The notes below the pieces were generated by a model. That model was not told where the DNA came from and ran no database searches. It saw nothing but the letters and a program-made list of their open reading frames with translations. From assembly GCA_020466095.1 (NCBI GenBank), contig CM035806.1:134517481-134581480 (forward strand): a DNA stretch of 64,000 nucleotides, in the 5' to 3' direction. This DNA is from Chlorops oryzae. Its lineage: Eukaryota; Arthropoda; Insecta; Diptera; Chloropidae. Shown piece after piece: positions 1 to 11,802 of this stretch; the first letter of the stretch is position 1; each line of letters begins with the position of its first letter. Position numbers and translations under genes: made by a program.

Positions 1-36
1 AACTCAAAATACTCGCACAAACAAAGAGTGTGCCAT

Positions 37-1019
37 CCCAGCAAAAATTTTCATAAGCTTTTTACAAAGGTGCTTACTATTCATTTGTTTCCAAGTAATT
101 TTCCAAAAATTTTTCCAGGCATATTTGTGCTATATTAAATTCGCAAACATTTCCCAAACGCTTTCCAAATGTGTTTGGGAAACGTTGAATTTCTCAAGTA
201 CTTCGCAAACCCACCCAAAATAATATTATATGTATGTTATATAGATATCGTACATACATACGAGGCGTCTACAGTTTCGACACTTTTTTTCTAATGGTTA
301 TTTTATGTTAGTTTGGGGCTCTCTCATTCCAAAAAGGTCATTGGTTTGATGGATTTAAGTAGCGTTTCCGAGATATGGCCCAAAATGTGAAAAAAGTAAA
401 TTTTCTCTACTTTGCCCCATATTTAGGGCCATAACTCAATTACCGTATAATACGATAGCTAAGCGCATAGACCTAATTTGGAAAGGTGGAGACCGTACGC
501 AAATTTTAAGTGCCTAAACGCCAGCCTACGACTATAATTGTGGCTCCTATGAAATCAGAAAGGCAATTTTTCGCTCATATTTTCACTTTTTTCGCTCAAT
601 TATCGAGCCATATCTTAGCAAGCAGTGCAAGTTATCCCAATATTAGGCATAACAGTTTTTGCGAGAACCGTAACGAACATTTAAAGCCACAGAACTCGAT
701 GATCGGATGACAACTGTGAAAGTTATAAGCAAAAAAACTTCATTTTTATTTTTTAAAAACGTGGATATTTGGTACTGTGCCGCAGCGGGGATTGAACCCG
801 CCTACATCGGATTGGTACTGCTTGATTAGGCTTGGAAAATATTTAATTCGATTGCTTGGATTTATATGTTTTCCAATCTCAAATCCAATTGAATAAAAAG
901 GGAGCCGTTTTGGTTATTAACACTTGAATTCCAAATAAATTCCAACACTTGGATCCAAGCCTTTTGTTTGCGGGCGCAAATTACTTCCAATTGTTTAGTA
1001 AGGGTAAATGTTTGCTGGG
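37..1019. mobile_element. TIR element, CCCAGCAAA family, with tRNA-like module
   Basis: The ends are inverted copies: CCCAGCAAA at 37 and TTTGCTGGG ending at 1019. A shorter relative with the same ends lies at 32981-33358. No transposase frame is seen. The interior holds a tRNA-like B-box module on the minus strand. No clear target duplication (only AT on both sides). Superfamily not assigned. Confidence 0.6.
781..830 (-). other. tRNA-like module (B box) in TIR element
   Basis: Read on the minus strand it contains GGGTTCAATCCCCGC, a good RNA polymerase III B box with a short T-arm stem. About 50 bases closely match 54855-54912, inside a different TIR element. It is not a full cloverleaf, so a SINE- or tRNA-derived relic is likelier than a tRNA gene. 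Confidence 0.5.
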
Positions 1020-4000
1020 ATGCATATTGTTTAAACACGAATGCAAGAGGTAATTTCGGAAAACACCCCCTGCCGTTTCAAAAGAAGAAAACGACGTCTC
1101 TGCAAAATCTACACATCCATAACAGCACGATGTTTTTTGAAGAGTTGGAGTAGGGTGGGGGATTCGTAGAATTCTCTTTAATTTTGCTTTAAAGTTTGAA
1201 AAAATTTCGATTTGTGTTCGATAAAAGAATGTTCGAGAAAAAAAAAACATCTTAAGCTTTCGTTGGGTACAATTTATTTTGTTCAAGATGTTGGCTTTTG
1301 TTATTGAAATTTTTTTTTTTTTACCATTACAAAGGAATGTTTTAATGACTTAACCCACTGATATACCACTTATCGAGCTAACACTATATTTTTTTATGTT
1401 TTTGTGTTTTGGTTAAGATATTGAGATGAAAAAGAAAAGAAAAAGATGGCTTTCATTTGATCAGCACTGCGGGCAGAGCGGTGCATGCAAGAGTCCACCC
1501 CTTTCGAAATGTTTGTACTTGGAAGTAGGACGAGAGTAATGCACACCCTCTTCTAAGGCGACACAACAAAAACATCGTCAATTTTGAGTTAACATATGGA
1601 ACTTGTTCATGGTTCACCTCTCTACCTGGACGAAAAATTCTTTTTCGTTTTTTGTTATAATATTATAAAAAGCTGAAAACTCCTGTAAATGCCTTTCTTC
1701 TTGCTTTGATTGACGCTATGAGGGATTTTGTTTTTGGCGTTTTCTGAAAAATAAGAAATTTTGAGTTGTGTCTTCTTAGAAGCGGATGTTACGATATGGT
1801 TACGATATATAAATAATAAAAAATTCTCCTGAAATAATAAACTTCCAACGCAACTGATTGACAGATATAATGGGTTTAAAAAAAATGTTGCTCGAATAGC
1901 TCTCTATAATATCACAGAGAAATTTTAAGCCCTCTCTAGCTTAAACGCTTAATCGCTGTGGCGATTAATGGGTTAGCGCACAAGGAAATGAGTTAAAAAC
2001 TTTACTTTAAAACAGTTCTCTATAGGAAACAAAAATTTCTAAATATGTATACCTACATATGTAATCAAAATTTGTATTTCTCTCTAGCTCCAGTATTTAA
2101 TCGCATCGGCGACTAACGGATTAGTGCTATTTTTGTTCACAAAATTCAGTCGATAGAGATGCAGACGTTATGCCAGGATACCATTGTTCTGATATATGTA
2201 ATTTTTTGTGATTTATTGTTTTGACACTTGTCAAGTTGTTGTCTTGCGTCGTCTTGTGTCGTCTTGTCGTTTATAATAATTTTGTTGAGTTCATTCCTCT
2301 TCCGGAAGAGCTATTCTTCTTGTTTTCTATTTACCGCTCTCAATTTTTGATTTATTCTTTTTATGAAATATTTTTTTTTGAAATATTTTTTTTTATAGTT
2401 TTTCAAAAGTTTTGTAAGGAATCTGCCCATGCCCCTTCCCCCGATTTTAAGACGAAATTAACTTGAAAATCGATCCATAAAAAACATATCCCCCGTCCCA
2501 TCATCACACATTACATTACGCTCTTGCTTGTGATGTGGGGATGTAAGAGTTTACTTTCGCCGAAGGGAATTTCTCGTTCTGTTGTACATATGTACATAAT
2601 ATGTACATATGTTACGCACTCACAATCAGCCACGCAACAGTATTCAAAACTCACCAGCAAAAAGAGTTAGAAAAAACAGTGGCAGCATCATCATAGCTTT
2701 CTTTTGCCGATAATAAGCGCGACTTGTGCCCGAAGATTTCAGAGTTTGAGAAAAAACTTTCTTTTTCTTTTTCTTTCGCTGTGTTTTCTGTCTACAAATG
2801 ATCGCGTGCGAAATCTCAGCTGGCCGGCTAATTGTATCTGCTATGATAAAAATAAAAAAGAACACTAGGATTGAATAGTTGTCCTCACATACAAGCTCTC
2901 ATACCTGGCGCCCCGCCTCTGATGCACCCGCAACCCACCTCTTGCCGTTTCGAGTGGTGTGCTCAGTAATTCGAACGGAAATGCCTTTGCACGGCTCAGT
3001 TACGATGATTGCTTTTCTTCGCAGATTTCTGCCTTCTGCCTTCTGCTTTCTGCAATCGTGTGCAGGTAAACGAATTATGATCGCTTTTGCGAAATTTGAA
3101 AGCCCTTCTGTTTATATAATTTTCAATTAGTTAAAAATTTCAAATGAAACGGAATTGCTTGAGCGGAAAACGCACAAAGAAAAAAAGAAAAAAGGAAAAC
3201 AATTAAAAAATTTTTATTTCAAGTCGAGTTATACGATTTTCGCTTTAAATCACTGGGATCGTTTGCACAATGGAATTTTTCGAAGAGCAAAAAGAAAAAT
3301 AATTCCGTTGAGGATAATTTGTACGTGTGCTGGGATTCTTTTGAGCGGCTAATCGGAGAATGTGACTTGTCACACGACCGTGTTTAAAGGCGCGAACTTC
3401 TGAAATGAAAATCCATTACGATCCGAACGTTCACCGTTTACACAAGTTGTGCTTCGCTACAACGCTGAGCCACTCGATGGATATTGAAAAGCACACTCTA
3501 ATCTATTTGCAATAACGATTGACTAGATTGCCATAGGCGATTTGTCTGTAACATTAAGCGCATTAAGCGACTATCCGCCCGTCCGCGCCTCCGTTCATCT
3601 GACGGTCCGGCTGCCCTGGTCTGGTGGTTGCCGCTTTCCGCTTTCCGCTTAACGGAATTGAGCTGTTACCGAAGGTGCTAAGTGCCGATACAGTCATTGT
3701 CATTCTTCGATACATTCACATTCAATATTCAATATTTAATTTAACATGAATTTTCAGCCGCGATCGAAAAAACAATGAACCAAATATGTAGGTACATACA
3801 TATGTTTGTATATGTATAAAACCATACATTCACTTAAAACGGAGCTGCTTCAGTTTTGATTACGTTTTGATTCCAAACAAATTTGTTGGTAATTTATTTT
3901 GAAATTTGTTTTTGTTTATTTTTTTCCTAATTTAATTGATTCACATCTATCTAATCCACACCGAAGTGATTTTTGTTTTTTTTTTTTTTTTTTGGTGGAA

Positions 4001-4102
4001 AGAATGAATAAACCATTTTGTAGGTGGGATGGGGGTTGCTTACCGAGGCGCGGACTTCATGAGGGGCCCGATAATATCGCAGGAACTACTTTTTTACTGC
4101 CA
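1020..4102. other. No gene seen; AT-rich spacer with small dyads
   Basis: No convincing coding exon. Two related dyads lie at 1949-1968 and 2097-2116 (TTAATCGC, short loop, GCGATTAA and a variant). The stretch 1736-1785 resembles 63541-63590, so it belongs to an interspersed repeat. The part around 3400-3480, read on minus, has weak tRNA-like features. 3540-3760 looks less repetitive but shows no ORF. Confidence 0.4.
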
Positions 4103-4493
4103 CACTGTCGGAGCCGTAGCGAACGTCTCGGGGGCCCTTGTGCAGGGCCCTTGAAAATGAATTTTTAAAGAAAACAAAAAAGGTGATTTCAAAGCATTTT
4201 CGAAGTGTATTAAAAAAAAAGTTCAAAATCTGTGAGAAATTGGAAACAGAATTGGAAAACGCTTCTCTATGCCTGAGGCGAAGTGAGATTTTCATTTTTG
4301 CTTTTATTCCTTTATTAAATCCCTTTTCTTTCCCTTTCTATTCCATAATAAGTAAAACCAATTTTATACAATGTAATCGAAACGTTATCGACGATCTTTT
4401 GTACCTCATAATTTGATTTGGTTTCTTAAAAAATAAAATATCTTCGGGGGCCCCTCGCCGCCTGAACATGCCTAGTTACGGCTCTGCACACTG
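4103..4493. mobile_element. Possible hAT-like MITE, degenerate ends
   Basis: Left end CACTGTCGGAGCCGTAGC and right end GTTACGGCTCTGCACACTG are imperfect inverted repeats. GC-rich GGGGCCC blocks sit just inside both ends, as in other hAT-like pieces here. I see no 8-bp target duplication, so the limits are approximate. Confidence 0.4.
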
Positions 4494-5176
4494 TTCACTT
4501 CAAACTTTCATCCAGGCGCTGTATGTACGTACCCAGCGAACATTTTCTTCGATCTCGAACAGAAATATGGCAGATTGTCTGGGAAACAATGCCGAGTCTG
4601 ATGGCGAAGTCGGCCTGAAAATAAAACAAGAGTTGTTTGGACGTTTGAAAAAAAATTGGAACGTTTTTTCCAAAAAATTTCGGAATAATTTTCAAAAATT
4701 TCGGATATAGGCCCAAAGAGACCAGCTGGAACTAGCTGGAAGCACTGACAATATTCCAACTGGCTCTACTGTCAATGAAATTCACTTTTCGTTTTCCCCG
4801 GAAAATTTGTTTAATTTCCCATAGTCGTACATAAGTATGTGCTAGTTGCCATAGGGCCCCCAATTTATTCACTATCTTCAAGACATTTTTACAACTTATT
4901 TTCCCGAAACTCAAAGGGGCTCTAAAACGAAAAGGGCGCTGACTAAGGCCTTTCTGTTGTGAATGACTAAAAAAAAATTTTTTTTTTTCGAAAATATGAC
5001 CGATTGGAATGCGCTCAGCATAAGAGATGGAAGAAAATCGATAAAATCCGATTATTCTTATTCCGATTTTCTTTTCCACATTAACCGCTGTACTCGTATT
5101 TTATAGATCAGAACAGAGAAAGCTCTACTTCTGTGGGGATCGGTGGCGTGCGCGGGGGCGCAAGGCGAGTCATGAT
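4494..5176. other. No gene seen; spacer
   Basis: AT-rich sequence with GGGGCCC-type scraps near 4850 and 5150 that suggest older repeat debris. Nothing coding was recognised. Confidence 0.3.
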
Positions 5177-5820
5177 TATGGTTGCCAGCCATACTACATA
5201 TGTATATAATATAGTATCCTACTTTATTTATGATCGTTATACTTTATACTTTCATGTAACCATAAATTATCCTAAAATACTTTATTTTTAACATATACAG
5301 CTTTTTAACAAACATACATACAATTAGTAGTTCATTGAACTAAATAAATACAGTTGGCACTCTCTATATCGACCTCCTCTAAAGCAAATTTCTCTTTATA
5401 GCGAACCTTCTCAAGGCTTTTTCGCTACATTGTATTGCCTTTTTTTCTCCTAACAACAAATTCTCTCATGGACGATTTTATTTTTTTGAATACATGCTCA
5501 ATCACAAAAATCGCAATTTTTGCAATTTAAGTACATACTTATTTAATCAAATATATTGTTAATTATAATTATAAATAGGTGAAACAAATCATAGACCAAC
5601 TACTATGCTCTGCAAGCAGTAAAAAGTCAGTTACCAGTACTTCGGTGTGAGAGATAATTGAAATTGAATTTATGGCAGTATGAAAGCATGTTATTTATTT
5701 ATTTATTTTTTGCTATGTTCTATTTTTTAATTAATATAGGGATGAATTTAAAAATACTTTATTTTTTAATTACTAAATAAACTTATACTTTATTTTGCAC
5801 TTAGAAAATTGGCAACCCTA
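5177..5820. mobile_element. hAT-type non-autonomous element with 8-bp TSD
   Basis: Ends TATGGTTGCCA and TGGCAACCCTA are inverted repeats with one mismatch. Flanks are an exact 8-bp duplication, GTCATGAT, at 5169-5176 and 5821-5828. hAT elements are known for 8-bp TSDs. The body carries many copies of a TACTTTATTTT-like motif near both ends, as expected of subterminal transposase sites. No transposase remains. Confidence 0.8.
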
Positions 5821-5828
5821 GTCATGAT

Positions 5829-6280
5829 AAAGCAAGACGAGAAAGTTTTCATAATATTATATATATTTATGGCTTAAACCTCATCCGGAAGTATGATGAT
5901 GCCTACGCGCCTGATGGGGAAACTCTCATACTGTGACGGCCCCTCTTATAATATGAATAAATTTTCAAATCTGTATTTTATGACCTTCTTGTTTCTTTTT
6001 AGGGACGATCTCATCTCTCAAGGGCGAAAATGTAACATTGGTGGACGAAATTGCGGAAACTGAGAGAGCTTTCACTAGGAATCAGTGCTGCCAATATTTT
6101 GAAGCCACATTTCACTCGGATATTTAAAAGAAATCCCATTTCCTCGGTTTTTTTTTTACTTTTTTTTTAATTTTTTTTTTTTTTTTGTAGAAAAACCTTC
6201 GTAAATAATCCGTTTTTATTATTTGAAGTCATTTTTGGTTGAAAAGTTAATCAAAGCAATCTCCCAAAAGTATGTGTTTC
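5829..6280. other. No gene seen; spacer with T-runs
   Basis: Contains several T-runs at 6145-6187. No ORF or repeat boundary was recognised. Confidence 0.3.
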
Positions 6281-6417
6281 AGGGCCAAGGTGCAATAGTC
6301 CGAGAGTCGTGCGTGAAACAGTCTCTGTCTCGCTCTCCCTCTATATATCTCTGTATCTCTCTCTCCCACTTTCTCTCGCACGCACGCAATACTCTCGGGC
6401 TATTGTACCTTGGCCCT
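6281..6417. mobile_element. Short MITE, AGGGCCAAGG ends
   Basis: A 137-bp foldback: AGGGCCAAGGTGCAATAGTC at the left pairs with GGCTATTGTACCTTGGCCCT at the right, with only a couple of mismatches. The loop is CT-rich. Target duplication unclear. Confidence 0.65.
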
Positions 6418-6580
6418 CAGGCATTCAAAAGTTGCCAACTCTGCCAATCGCTTTTAAGTGTAACTCCATATTGAACTAAAAAAGACAAAAACTCTAAAAA
6501 TATTCGAATAAATTCGGGAAACTTTTTATTCTATTCAATTTCGACGCATTGGCATGAATGGGTTAAGTTTCAAAATAAAA

Positions 6581-7404
6581 ACAAGTAAGGGTGTTATAGT
6601 CAGACGAGCCTGACAATTAATTACCCGACATATACACACATGTTCCAATAATTTTTAATCTCAAGAGGTGTTTAAGGACATAAGTGGCCCCATATACCGA
6701 CTTTTTCTAAATTTCTTTATGAAAACCGCCCCTTTGCCACTCCTACTTTTCAAATTTGTTGGAATTCTAATCGGAGGCAAATTCTAAGCTTCATTGAAAT
6801 ATTTCGAAAAAGTCCGATTTTGAGGCGAATTTGGGATTTTTGTGACAGACCCTAGTTCTGGAGGTCCCCTAATAATGGACCGACCAAGAAAATTTTTGAA
6901 GAGGATATTTATGGCATACAAAGGAAGCATAAGTGCCAACTTTCGTTCAAGGCCCATTTGAATTTCGGGTGTAGGAGACAATTTTCGAAAAACGCCCTTT
7001 TGCCACGCCCACTTTTCCAATTTTGTGAAATCATATTACTTGCGTTTAAACATGTTCAAATACCAAATTTCATCAAAATATCTTGATAAGCTCCGATTTG
7101 AAAGCAGTTTTGGTGATTTTCGTAACAGACCCTAGTACTGGAGGTACCCCTTAAAATGGTCCGATTGGGTCCATTTTCTTACTCATGTGCCTGTGAGCCA
7201 GTATACTAAATTTCGCCGAGGTAGCTCAACTCCTTCGATTTGAAACCTGTATACAGACAGACAGACAGACGGACATGTCTAAATCGAATCTCCTGGTGAC
7301 GCTGATCATTTCTAAATACATTTTGTATGGTCTATCTCGACTGGTTCTGGGTGTTACACACAACCACACAAACGCAATATACCCTCGACAGAGTGTCGGG
7401 TATA
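6581..7404 (+). mobile_element. mini-me-like element, copy 1
   Basis: Begins ACAAGTAAGGGTGTTATAGT and ends ACCCTCGACAGAGTGTCGGG + TATAA. A short GACA/GACG tract (7254-7275) is followed by a conserved core (ATGTCTAAATCGAATCTCCT). This layout matches mini-me elements of flies, later linked to non-autonomous Helentrons (DINE-1 group). Inner units with the phrase CAGACCCTAGT are repeated about 300 bases apart. No coding capacity. Confidence 0.8.
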
Positions 7405-7632
7405 ATGAAAATAAAGCGAGAACGAATATCAAATCTGAATAAATCCTTGTGCACATTTCCATTCAGTATTGATAAATTCATAATTGTTGAGAGTATTTTA
7501 GCTTTAAAAGTGCCGGTGCTGGCACACTTTGACGACTCTTCCTTTTCTTAGATAGAATTAAACCGATTCCCATCCCTCTATACCTTTCTGTTTCTAACTC
7601 ATATTCTGTTTTATATATTATACATTCCTGCC

Positions 7633-7633
7633 G

Positions 7634-7675
<42 letters not shown>

Positions 7676-7691
7676 CTCTCTCTTCTCTCTC

Positions 7692-7730
<39 letters not shown>

Positions 7731-7738
7731 TTCTCTTG
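7633..7738 (+). repeat. CT dinucleotide microsatellite
   Basis: About 105 bases of CT repeats with occasional TTCT and TATC interruptions. Confidence 0.95.
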
Positions 7739-8577
7739 CTGTGTAAAAAGTTGCAAGGTCCTTCAAAGTTGTTAGAATATGGCAGCATTGCTCAATCACT
7801 TGCACCTTTATCAAAAGTTTAGCCATCACTTTTGACCGAAAATTACTTTTTCAATACAATAAAAGGATTCGATAAAAAATAAAAAAATTGAATAGAGGAA
7901 TTGAATCCATTCCACATTCCCTTCTTATCCTTCGATTCGATTCGAGTGCCATTCATCGAAACTTGTTGAGTGCTCAATTGAAATTAATGAGAGTAACTCA
8001 TAATTACAGTTTCCATTGTTGAATTTTTCGACTTGGCTCGGCTTGAGCTTCTGGATTGAAGGTAATAGTAATCAATAGGGAGCTCCAAGAAATTTTCAAC
8101 GGCAAATGAATCATTAAATTTGATCTCAATGCGACCGCAGACTCTCCTGGTTCGAAAAGTGGAAGCAATTAAGACAAATTCTTGCAAAAGATTCATTTCA
8201 TTCCTCAAATAAATTTTGAAATGCGTTTCGATAAAATGTTTCGACCGAAAGAAATGAATTTTGTAAAGAATTGAATTTTATAAATTTTTTTTTTTTTTTT
8301 AATTCAATTCAATTCTCTCTATTCCTTTAATCAATTTAAAATTCTATTGCTTGCTTTAGTAAAGTTTGCTTCGAAAATTCTTCCGCAAGGATAGCGGATA
8401 TAGATTGGTTTTGTTTGTTTCGTTTTGCCTTTGGCATTGACTGAGAATTTGACTTTGACTTTGTGCTAATCAATGAGTAATCAAGCTAATGGATCTTATT
8501 TAAATAGCTCAATTCGATTCTTTTACCTACTACATAGAGCAATAAAGGCTCTGTAGAAGGGGATAAAATTGAACATA
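7739..8577. other. No gene seen; spacer
   Basis: AT-rich sequence with a T-run at 8286-8300. No exon or repeat end recognised. Confidence 0.3.
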
Positions 8578-8932
8578 CACTGAGCGAAAACTACGATTGT
8601 GTAACTAACCATTTGTAGTATATTACGACCGTAAAACTGTTAACAGCCATGCGTATTCTTAGGGAGCAAATTTCTCTACGCACGTATTTAAAAAAATTTT
8701 AATAAAAAAAATACGTAAAATAGTTTTCATTTGACTTTAAATAACATATTTAGTCCACGCGAATTAGAATTTCTCCGTGGCGTACGGGTTTGGGAATTTT
8801 TCAAGTAAATGGAAAAATATTAAAGGAAAAAAAGGACAGCTGGAATGAAACATCTAGCTTCCCATCCGTATAAATAAGAGAGAAGAGACGGCTTTCCAAA
8901 ATGTATTTTTTTTTTTTTTGCATAAAATGTTA

Positions 8933-9038
8933 AGCCTGAATTCCAATAGCGCGTGAGCTGCGGGAAAATCGTGCGTGTGTGTGCGTCTCCATACATTTGA
9001 AATTTCAAAGCAGCTCACGCGCTATTGGAATTCAGGCT
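8933..9038. mobile_element. PIF/Harbinger-type MITE, 106 bp
   Basis: Arms of about 29 bases are perfect inverted repeats, starting AGCCTGAATTCCAATAGCGC. Flanks are TTA at 8930-8932 and 9039-9041, the 3-bp TSD typical of PIF/Harbinger. It sits inside the 8578-9694 element. Confidence 0.75.
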
Positions 9039-9090
9039 TTAGTTTTAAAGCTTTTTATTCCTGTAAGGTTTTTATTAATTATTATATATG

Positions 9091-9463
9091 GGCATTTCTA
9101 GAAAAAGTAAACTTTTTGTCGCGTCCGTATATTGCTGATTGCTATTCAAGACTGCATAGAAACTATGAAAAATATAAAAGTCCGCATAAGCTCTAAGAAA
9201 GTATTGAGAAGCAAAAGTACTATTTACCGCATACACGAATTCGGGATTTAAAATTGCTCATTTAAGTGTCGCGTCCGTGTGGAAATGCTCATATGAGCAA
9301 TTTAAAGCCCCGAATTCAAGTATGCGGTAAATAGTACTTTTGCATCTCCATACTTTCCTGCAGCTTATGCGGACTTTTATATTTATCAAAGTTTTTATGC
9401 AGCCCCAAATGACAATCAGCTATATACGGACGCGACAAAAAGTTTTCTTTTTCTGGAAATGCC
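9091..9463. repeat. Large 373-bp palindrome
   Basis: Two arms of about 180 bases are near-complementary around a centre near 9277. Landmarks pair along the length: GGCATTTCTAG/CTGGAAATGCC, GTCGCGTCCGTATAT/ATATACGGACGCGAC, AAGTCCGCATAAGCT/AGCTTATGCGGACTT and TACTATTTACCGCATAC/GTATGCGGTAAATAGTA. It is absent from the paralogous element at 12130-12816, so it is an insertion. RNA from it would form a long hairpin. Confidence 0.85.
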
Positions 9464-9524
9464 GATATCTAAATGTTATGTTATTATTTGTAAAAAAAAA
9501 AAAAAAAAAAAAATTACGCCTGCC

Positions 9525-9560
9525 TGACCGGGGATCGAACCCGCCGAATTGGGATTTGCT
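9525..9560 (-). other. tRNA-like module (B box) followed by T-run
   Basis: On the minus strand it reads GGCGGGTTCGATCCCCGGTC, a strong B box with T-arm pairing. A run of about 20 T follows, as in a Pol III terminator. The related position in the paralogue is 12598-12640. Confidence 0.5.
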
Positions 9561-9694
9561 ACTACTTTCGTATTTCAACTTTTTTACAACGCTTGTGGTT
9601 ATTTTAACTACGTCCGTTAATAGAGCCAAATCATTTCTGTTCGTAGTTAAATTACTTCGTTTTCGTTATTTTTACTACGATTTTTAGCTCAGTG

Positions 9695-10539
9695 CAGGAA
9701 TTGCCGCGACTTGCGGCGACTCATCCAAGTTACATGACACGATAATAGTTGAAGTCGAAAATCATCGTAATTAAATGTTGTATCTTAAATCCTTTTTCTA
9801 CTTCTTTTTTCGAAGTCAAAGCCAAAGCCGAAGTCGAAGCCAAAGATAAGGACAAAGCAAAATTGTATGGGGATGTCCTTGCGTTAGGATTTGAAAGCAC
9901 TGCAAGGACATTTGATAATTAGCTTAATGTTTCCTTTTCGTTGCATTCAATTTTACCAATAAAATATAAATAAATAAATAAATAAATAGAACATTTTTTT
10001 ATTTTTTTATTGAACTGAAGACCCCTGAGAAATTCCGGTGTTCTTCTGAGACCATTTAAGGCGTTTTTCAAATTTATTTCATTGAGTGAAGCATTGAAAA
10101 TTGACAGCTTTAACCCGTTATTATTTCAGAGTGTTTTTTTTTTTTTTTTTGTAATACCTTCAATGGAAGTTTGATAAAATGGCCTTCATTCAGATTTGTT
10201 TTTGTTTTAAATTACAGTCAATCGAGGACATTCCGTAAAAGGAAATTGTTTATTTAAAAAAAGATTATTTTCATGATTACTTTACTTGGATGGTGAATGT
10301 GACTGTCACGCATGCATGACAACGCGGCGCAACACGCTTAAAATATTAACAAAATTTTGACTGCAGTACCTGAAAGAACTCGATAAATGAGGCAAGGCCC
10401 TGTACTCGATTTTAATAGATTGGCTTCAGGTCAATTTGAAATCGATATTGAAAAGTGTGGCCAAGAACTAAGTGGCGCAGTTTTAAAAAGAAAGCCATTT
10501 AGTAAATTATTTTCCTGTCTATGAAACCTTTTAATCTAA
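9695..10539. other. No gene seen; spacer
   Basis: Contains a small AAG/GCC-type imperfect repeat (9805-9850), a TAAA microsatellite (9964-9986) and a T-run at 10134-10150. Nothing coding. Confidence 0.3.
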
Positions 10540-10712
10540 AGGTGCTTCCCCACTTGCCAAGTGAAGTGCTTTTACTTCCAAAAGAATCAAGTTTTCTTGA
10601 TGAGAAACAAGTTTCTATCAAGAACAATTTTGCTTGCTGAAACTGCTTTCTGATCAAATAGACTAGGCAAGCGAAAGTAAAATACTTTTTAAAAGCAAGT
10701 GGGGAAGCACCT
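10540..10712. mobile_element. PIF/Harbinger-type MITE, AGGTGCTTCCCC ends
   Basis: AGGTGCTTCCCCACTTGC at the left is matched by GCAAGTGGGGAAGCACCT at the right. TAA flanks both sides (10537-10539 and 10713-10715), a 3-bp TSD of the PIF/Harbinger kind. Confidence 0.8.
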
Positions 10713-11068
10713 TAAGACATGAAGAAACCATCCGGATGCTCCTTGATACGGTATTCGCATAGCAAAGTTGAAAACTTTTACCCGACCGAGCCCTGTGGGT
10801 TAGGTTAGAGCGGCTGCCACCAAGGCTGACACGCTTACGCACAAATTGGGCCCATTGTGGTACCACGTATAATCGGAAAACAAAGAAAAAATAAACTGAA
10901 AAAACGACACAAACATCCACGACCTCAGCTGGGAATCGAACCCCGGCCCTATCGCTTCGTAAAATTGGGATCTCAGACAGTGGTGTAACTTCGCCTTGCG
11001 GTGCCCGGTAGATTTTTTTCGGGGGCCCCCCTCTATCCATGGCATATTAAAAAAAGAGACCAAAATAT

Positions 11069-11802
11069 CGTCGTTGCGACTGCAAAAGCGCGAAACATCA
11101 ATCTGCAATACCGCGTATTTACAAAATTCGCAAACTGATATATCGTGCTATTGACATGTGATTGTATATTGGAACCTAATTTAGCTCACGCCATTTGAAT
11201 TAGCCCTGCAAGCATTTTCAGTTGCGGAAGATCCGAATGCGATTCGCGGCCGCGAACGTTTTGTTCGCCGCAACAGTTGCTTAAGAATCGCTTTCGGATC
11301 ATAGCTGTGAGAATTTGTCCGGTCGAAAGCGATTCGCGGAGAGGATTCGCTTCTTCATCGCGGAGAAGATTCCCTTTTTTAATCGCGGAGAAGATTCGTT
11401 AGACCTGGAGTGGAAATTTCCACTGCAAACGTTCGTATTACGGTCGTCTAGAAGATGTTTAGGCGATTCTTCCACAAGATGATTCGGCCATGCACGTGTT
11501 TGCTATTGAATTGTTGGTATGAAATGGAAAACATCGTCTAACCTTCTTCCAGAAGAATCGCCTAAACATCTTCTGGACAAACCTTCTTCCAGAAGAATCG
11601 CCTAAGCATCTTCTGGACGAACGTTCTTCCAAACATCTTCCAAATGCTTGCAGGGAGCCAATAAAAAACGTCAATTTCAACGTCATAGCAAAACGGCGTA
11701 TTATTTCTTGAGATGTATTTGGCACGATAGTTCATGTTTACGACTTTTGTAAATACGCGGTATTGCAGATTGATGTTATGCGCTTTTGCAATCGCAACGA
11801 CG
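11069..11802. mobile_element. Nested TIR element, CGTCGTTGCG ends, ATAT flanks
   Basis: About 65 bases at each end are inverted copies, beginning CGTCGTTGCGACTGCAAAAG. ATAT precedes and follows it (11065-11068 and 11803-11806), suggesting a 4-bp TSD. The 13685-15379 element also starts CGTCG and has a 4-bp flank, so they may be related. Confidence 0.7.
11204..11655. repeat. Innermost inverted repeat, CCCTGCAAGCATTT
   Basis: CCCTGCAAGCATTT at 11204 is matched by AAATGCTTGCAGGG ending at 11655, so this is a third level of nesting. Inside are direct repeats of AGAAGAATCGCCTAA and CATCTTCTGGAC (11549-11620). No obvious TSD. Confidence 0.6.

Larger units (their letters stand above)
8578..9694. 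mobile_element. CACTGAGC-end TIR element with two nested foldbacks
   Basis: Left end CACTGAGCGAAAACTACGA pairs with TACGATTTTTAGCTCAGTG at the right. A paralogue at 12130-12816 lacks both inner foldbacks (8933-9038 and 9091-9463), so it serves as an empty-site control. A minus-strand tRNA-like module lies near the right end. No transposase; superfamily unassigned. Confidence 0.7.

Noticed and set aside
4103..4493. hAT element with a TSD
   Set aside because: Ends look hAT-like, but the 8-base flanks do not match, so only a tentative MITE call was kept.
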